NCBI GenBank assembly: GCA_029168955.1
Contig: JAPDOI010000369.1
Span: forward strand, 310,001-374,000
DNA length: 64,000 bases
Source: Aplectana chamaeleonis
Lineage: Eukaryota; Nematoda; Chromadorea; Rhabditida; Cosmocercidae
Direction of reading: 5' to 3'
Part shown: positions 60,316-64,000 of the stretch, piece by piece
How positions within the stretch are numbered: position 1 is the stretch's first letter
Layout: every line of letters starts with the position of its first letter
Position numbers and translations under genes: made by a program
Notes under the pieces: generated by a model
Told to the model about the DNA's origin: nothing
Database searches by the model: none
The model's input: the letters and a program-made list of their open reading frames with translations, nothing else

Positions 60316-60589
60316 AGGCAGTGTTCACGATGATTTTCGTCCCCGAGTTTTTCACATAAAATAATGCGTTAGCCTTCAAGTGTTACCAAAATTACGAAGG
60401 AACGGCGAGAAAAGCATTAAAACGTATTTCAGCGACATTATTCTAAAACATGGACTAGTTGATACATAGGGAGTTCGTGCACTTCTGACACGTTTTTCTC
60501 AATTTCTACGTCATTTTCGTTTTACACGGGGGCCACTCAATCAATATAGCGAATAATCTCAAAATTATAGATTATCGTGAACTTTGCCT
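60316..60589. mobile_element. TTAA-type MITE, family T2, copy 2
   Basis: 274 bp between TTAA (60,312-60,315) and TTAG (60,590-60,593, one change). Ends AGGCAGTGTTCACGATGA and inverse of AGGCAAAGTTCACGATAATC. Collinear in opposite orientation with 57,582-58,054, sharing CCCGAGTTTT, AATGCGTT and GTGTTACCAAAATTACGA. The left TTAA starts only 9 bp beyond the duplication of the nested hAT-like element. Confidence 0.8.
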
Positions 60590-60593
60590 TTAG

Positions 60594-62007
60594 GTTTGGG
60601 ACCGTTTAGAGCGACGTAATGCTCGCTTTTAGCCGACATTGTTGTCGTAATAAGCCTCGTGTCGGCTTGTGGACTGAACAAACAGAAAGGGAAGTGCCCT
60701 AGTGCAGTCCGGCTGACGTACTGCACGCGGCGCTCCAACGGCGACATGAGCGCAGCGGCTTTCCGTCGCGTGCGTCACTTGTAGCAGTCGAATTGTCACC
60801 AGATTCTCTCATTCTGTGCAATCGATCAACGCGCCCTTCGGAGCTCTTGATTTCCCGTGGAAATTTGAAGTTTGTTTTTATTGTGAGCACTGCATACAAC
60901 AGGACTAATCTCACTCCACTCCTGTAGCCTCACAAGTGAAACCATATCAAGTGAGCGACCAAGAGAATCCGGAGTGTACTTTTTGCTACCTTCAGTAAAA
61001 ATTGTGAATGGCCCTGGTCGTGAGCTAGGCGTGGGCTGTCTTTCGCCACAATAGTGGACTACTCAGATAGAGACATCACACTTCCCGCGGTACCACTAGC
61101 CGACGTCCCGGAACCCCTCCCGCGGAAGGCCAATAGATCGGACACGGGCGGTCGGCAACGCCGTTTCGTTGAATGCCCGTACACAGTGAATAAGCACTCT
61201 GCGGCCTTTCTGCCACCGCCTTACGGCTAATCTGGTGACTAACAGAAGACAGTCCTTGAACAGTTCGCGGCCCATTTAAAAATCACCCTTCAAGTAAAGG
61301 TCTGTTGAAACAAATTTCAAAAATCCGCTTCTGGGGATTTCATCTTGAACTGCTCTTGACAAGTAAGGAGTGAGCTTACACGGGGATGCTTGCTACACTC
61401 ACTGGTCCTTGCAGTCTTCCCATTCGCAGATGCCATCAACGGACCGTGGTTCACCTGCCCAAGACCAGCGTCGCACACAGCGCGGGTTTTGGAAAGAGTC
61501 TCAACATATCGTTCTCTGCTCAGCAATCGTTCATTGGCTCCACTCTAGTGGGTGGTGCAATGATGATATCAGAGTCCGAATCGATGAGTGAGTGTTCGAT
61601 GACCACCAGGAATAGCCGACTGCCGGCCGACACTCCGCGGGAAGCCTGAAAAGCCTCTCTCTCCGCTGGAAGTGTAGCGCTGTGCCACGCCCATAAAATT
61701 GGAGACGCGCGAAGTCGACTCGCCCGACTTGGCCGGCGGGGGGCGGGCTGTTTTTATCTGAGTAATCATCCAGCCTCGTCGATCTTGATAGTGATTTCTA
61801 TACAGATCACATATGGAACAGCGCTGTCGGCATTTTCTGATCACCTGAGGCTTTCGAGTAGCTTTTAATTTACGGGATTGTTTCTTCCTGTAATTCTAGT
61901 GAAACACATAGTAACTGGTGCATATTGCATGAAACACCACACGACAAAACAAATGTTGGTGTATCATAGCAAAAAAAAACAGATTTTGCTGTTTGCCGTT
62001 TTGCCAT
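60594..62007. other. Interior remainder of the 5.5-kb hAT-like element
   Basis: The longest stretch of the host element free of recognised insertions. Open frames of 70-91 codons occur on both strands (for example 61,569-61,844 minus and 61,386-61,649 plus), none with a transposase, zinc-finger or other domain I can name. If a hAT transposase was ever encoded here, it is too decayed to see by eye. Confidence 0.5.
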
Positions 62008-62098
62008 TTGCCGTTTGCCGGCCATTTTTGGGGTTTGCCTTTGCCGTTGCCGTTTGCCGAAATTGTAAATTCCTTTGCCGCACACCCCTGCTCGCAAC

Positions 62099-62112
62099 GT
62101 ATGGACGCTGCC
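62099..62112 (-). mobile_element. R1-family terminus, right part of the interrupted copy
   Basis: GTATGGACGCTGCC directly follows the right CTCGCAAC duplication and completes the R1 end begun at 56,440-56,568. Confidence 0.8.
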
Positions 62113-62766
62113 TGAGATTTTCGACAAGATGTCGCATCTTGGTCGCATACGAGTACATGTTTAATCCTGGGGCCATTTCCAGGCCTATGAGAACGAAGAT
62201 TGACTTCGAGACTTCAGGCCCGTGATTGAAATTCACCTACAAGCCTCGTTCAGCAGAAGAACTCGTAGAACAATATTTGCTTAAGATGCCGAGGTTCTAT
62301 GAAGAGAGAATTTGGAGCTCACTTAATGATCATTTTCTTACTTATTGGTTCACATTTCTCCCCCTATTCAGAAAAGACGGGAATACAAAGTTTCCCCATG
62401 CCTGTTTGCGAAACGTTCCTTCTCACTCAATATCCTTGCTTTATAGAAAATCGGATAGAGTTTCACCAAGCTAACGATGCAATCTTTTTTTTTGCAATTC
62501 GGATGATTTTTGGCCGATTGAGCTATCATTCCCTTCTTTTCTGGAATGAGGCGGAAACTTCTCTAATGCATGTTGTTTTTGATACTTCTGTTGAGCAGAA
62601 GAAATAATCATGAGAGCTGCGCTCAATTAGTTAGAAAGTAGCCGGTATTGGTTTTTCAAAGGGTGGCACCTAAAAAGGTTCCGAGCTAAGGGATGTGGAT
62701 GCATATTCAAAATCGTCCGTCCGGGACGCTTGCCCATACCTATTTATATTATGTTCTCACTACTGC
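62113..62766. other. Unassigned DNA
   Basis: Two overlapping plus-strand open frames (62,226-62,474, 82 codons; 62,299-62,607, 102 codons) have no recognised domain. No start context, splice pattern or polyadenylation signal lets me choose between them, so I do not call a gene. Confidence 0.45.
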
Positions 62767-63138
62767 CTCAAAGGCAGTTGTCACGATGAAAAAAGTTATC
62801 GAAAAAACTACAAAAATCAGCTCAGATCAGAAACAGCTCAAAATCTATGAAGGCAGCGCGGTGAAAAACGGGCTAGAATTAGAGTTATTAAGACCCTAAA
62901 CTTGCAGTTCGTGCACACGTGCACAGAAAGATCACAGTCTCATGCCAAGCAGTCGAAAATCATCGACACTCAGAGGAAGAAATGAGTGCAAATTTACCTA
63001 ATAAAACAGCTGAACAACGAAAGCAAGCACTTCAGTCAATGTTCTTGACTAGATGTGTACATAAATCCGAAGGTTCATTGATTGAAATTCAATTTCAAGC
63101 CAGCTGATGTTCTTGATACAAGAGATCATCGATGCCAA

Positions 63139-63797
63139 CTCAGATATTCGTGGGGAAGTTCCCGAGAACGACAGCAGAACTTCCCTCGAAACAACTGGGG
63201 AACTTCCCCCGAGTTGGGGGAGGCGAAGGGGAGAGTAATGGGGGAAGTTCCCACAGCAGGAGTTCTCTTGTTCTCTCGACTGCAGTTCTTCCCGCGACCT
63301 TCCAACTGCAGATCTTCCCATTGTTCAATGATTGGTCAAAAATCAGGTTGCTAGGACTCGTTGTTTTCGACAGTCACCTGTTCCTGAAAAACTGCGATCG
63401 GTTCAAAAATATTTACCTCTGATTATAGAGAAGCTCATTAGCTCCTCTGAAATCCAGACAGAGATGCCTTACGTAGTCCTCGAGTGGCAGATCTACCATC
63501 TCAACTTGCGAAGTGAGACCACCTAGCGACTAGCTCGTCTGCATCACCGTATACGCTGCGGCTTTGTTTTCGCGTTCATCATGTTCGGGGGGAGGCCATG
63601 GGAACAACCGTGAAGCGAACTTCCCTTGTTCTCCCCCCGAGTTGACTGTTTCGAACGCCTTATCGTTGTGTATAATTCGAGGGGAGAGGGGCGAGACGTC
63701 CCCCTCCGGGGGGCCGTCTCGCCCCCCTCCCCCCAACTGAGTGATAACGACCAAAACAGGTCTATTGTCCTCGGGAACTTCCCCCCAAATGTGTGAG
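63139..63797. mobile_element. 659-bp element with 28-bp terminal inverted repeats inside T1 copy 2
   Basis: Termini 63,139-63,166 (CTCAGATATTCGTGGGGAAG...) and 63,770-63,797 are inverted copies at 24 of 28 positions; GGGGAAGTTCCCGAG is the conserved core. Related GGAAGTTC and GAACTTCCC blocks recur inside (about 63,180, 63,202, 63,240, 63,620). Comparison with T1 copy 1 confirms it as an insertion; two extra bases (AA) remain on the left and no clear target duplication is seen. Frames of 90-102 codons have no recognised domain. Confidence 0.82.
63681..63732. repeat. Strong GC-rich hairpin
   Basis: Arms 63,681-63,698 (GGGGAGAGGGGCGAGACG) and 63,715-63,732 pair with one mismatch in 18. The loop itself contains CCCCC-TCC-GGGGG (63,700-63,712), extending the stem. 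It lies in the right half of the 659-bp element and would be very stable in single-stranded DNA or RNA. Confidence 0.8.
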
Positions 63798-64000
63798 GAT
63801 GATGTGGGGTTGGCTCGTACACCATCAAAAGACAAGGAAGTTCAGGCTTCAAATTTGGCCTAGAACAGCATTTTTTTCGCGATTTTTTATAGGTTCTACC
63901 ACTCTATACTCACAAAAGGGTTCGGAGAGGAAAAGAAGACGAGCATATTTGAGCGCGACCACTGCCTTTAAGTATCGAAAACAAAATCGAATATTATTTC

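Larger units (their letters stand above)
56569..62090. mobile_element. 5,522-bp hAT-like composite element with nested insertions
   Basis: The ends are CAGGGGTGTGCGGCA (56,569-56,583) and its exact inverse TGCCGCACACCCCTG (62,076-62,090), flanked by perfect 8-bp duplications CTCGCAAC (56,561-56,568 and 62,091-62,098). Inside each end, a CG-containing subterminal block (TTGCCGTTTGCCGGCCATTT and onward) occurs in the same orientation at 56,585-56,636 and 62,008-62,064. Eight-bp duplications and CAGGGG ends are standard for hAT elements. Subtracting four nested insertions and their target duplications leaves about 2.3 kb. I see no hAT transposase (no RNase-H-like or dimerisation motif), so it is non-autonomous or decayed. 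Confidence 0.88.
62771..63967 (+). mobile_element. TTAA-type MITE, family T1, copy 2 (interrupted)
   Basis: Left end AGGCAGTTGTCACGATGAAA after TCAA (62,767-62,770, decayed TTAA). The right end, CGACCACTGCCT, is followed by TTAA (63,968-63,971). Collinear with the minus strand of 56,911-57,459 on both sides of an insertion at 63,137-63,797; without that insertion it would be about 536 bp against 549 bp. The breakpoint is clear because copy 1 reads CATCGATGCCGATGAAGTGG where this copy has the insert between GATGCC and GATGATG. Confidence 0.88.

Noticed and set aside
61386..61649. Possible hAT transposase remnant in the interior of the 5.5-kb element
   Set aside because: Neither this frame nor the minus-strand frames at 61,317-61,844 contains hAT catalytic or dimerisation motifs that I can recognise.
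62226..62607. Two overlapping plus-strand open frames as small genes
   Set aside because: They overlap in different frames, show no domain, signal peptide or splice sites, and are near the length expected by chance in AT-moderate DNA.

Overview
The window is eukaryotic, non-coding and repeat-dominated. I found no convincing protein-coding gene, rRNA or tRNA. Nothing diagnostic of species is present. The style of the DNA transposons (palindromic elements in TTAA targets, and hAT-like elements with CAGGGGTGTGCG ends) reminds me of rhabditid nematodes, but that is inference from memory, not proof.

Region 1 (1 to about 46,943, and beyond the left edge) is one uninterrupted head-to-tail satellite of a 42-bp monomer, roughly 1,100 copies, all in one orientation. 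The monomer length is a multiple of 3 and its minus strand contains no stop trinucleotide, so very long open frames appear in several frames at once; they are artefacts. Monomers fall into linked variant types. Some stretches (for example 23,605-24,226) are almost pure consensus. The right-hand 10 kb is built of higher-order blocks repeated at exact multiples of 42 bp (1,764, 1,512 and 3,276 bp).

Region 2 (46,944-47,456) is the array edge. A 319-bp foldback element sits in a monomer and is flanked by a duplication of monomer sequence. About five heavily decayed monomers follow before the satellite stops.

Region 3 (47,457-56,560) is a patchwork of small repeats and mobile-element remnants. 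It holds a GC-rich multi-hairpin cluster (47,699-47,779), a 0.6-kb inverted-repeat element (50,491-51,105), a second unrelated 42-bp tandem carrying TGACGTCA palindromes (51,243-51,376), a 3 x 145-bp tandem (51,383-51,819), a 136-bp TAA-flanked MITE (52,202-52,337), a 22-bp tandem (54,505-54,614), and several diverged copies of a family ending GGCAGCGTCCATACG (called R1 here). On the minus strand at about 54,730-54,866 a TATA box precedes a chain of hairpins with an AATTTTGG Sm-like motif. This is a speculative structured-RNA candidate.

Region 4 (56,561-62,098) is a four-level nest. A 5,522-bp hAT-like element with perfect 8-bp duplications (CTCGCAAC) is inserted in an R1 copy. It contains two TTAA-MITE families and a second, 1,882-bp hAT-like element, which itself holds a 286-bp TTA-flanked MITE. 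Region 5 (62,113-64,000) carries a second copy of one of the TTAA elements, in opposite orientation and split by a 659-bp element with 28-bp terminal inverted repeats.
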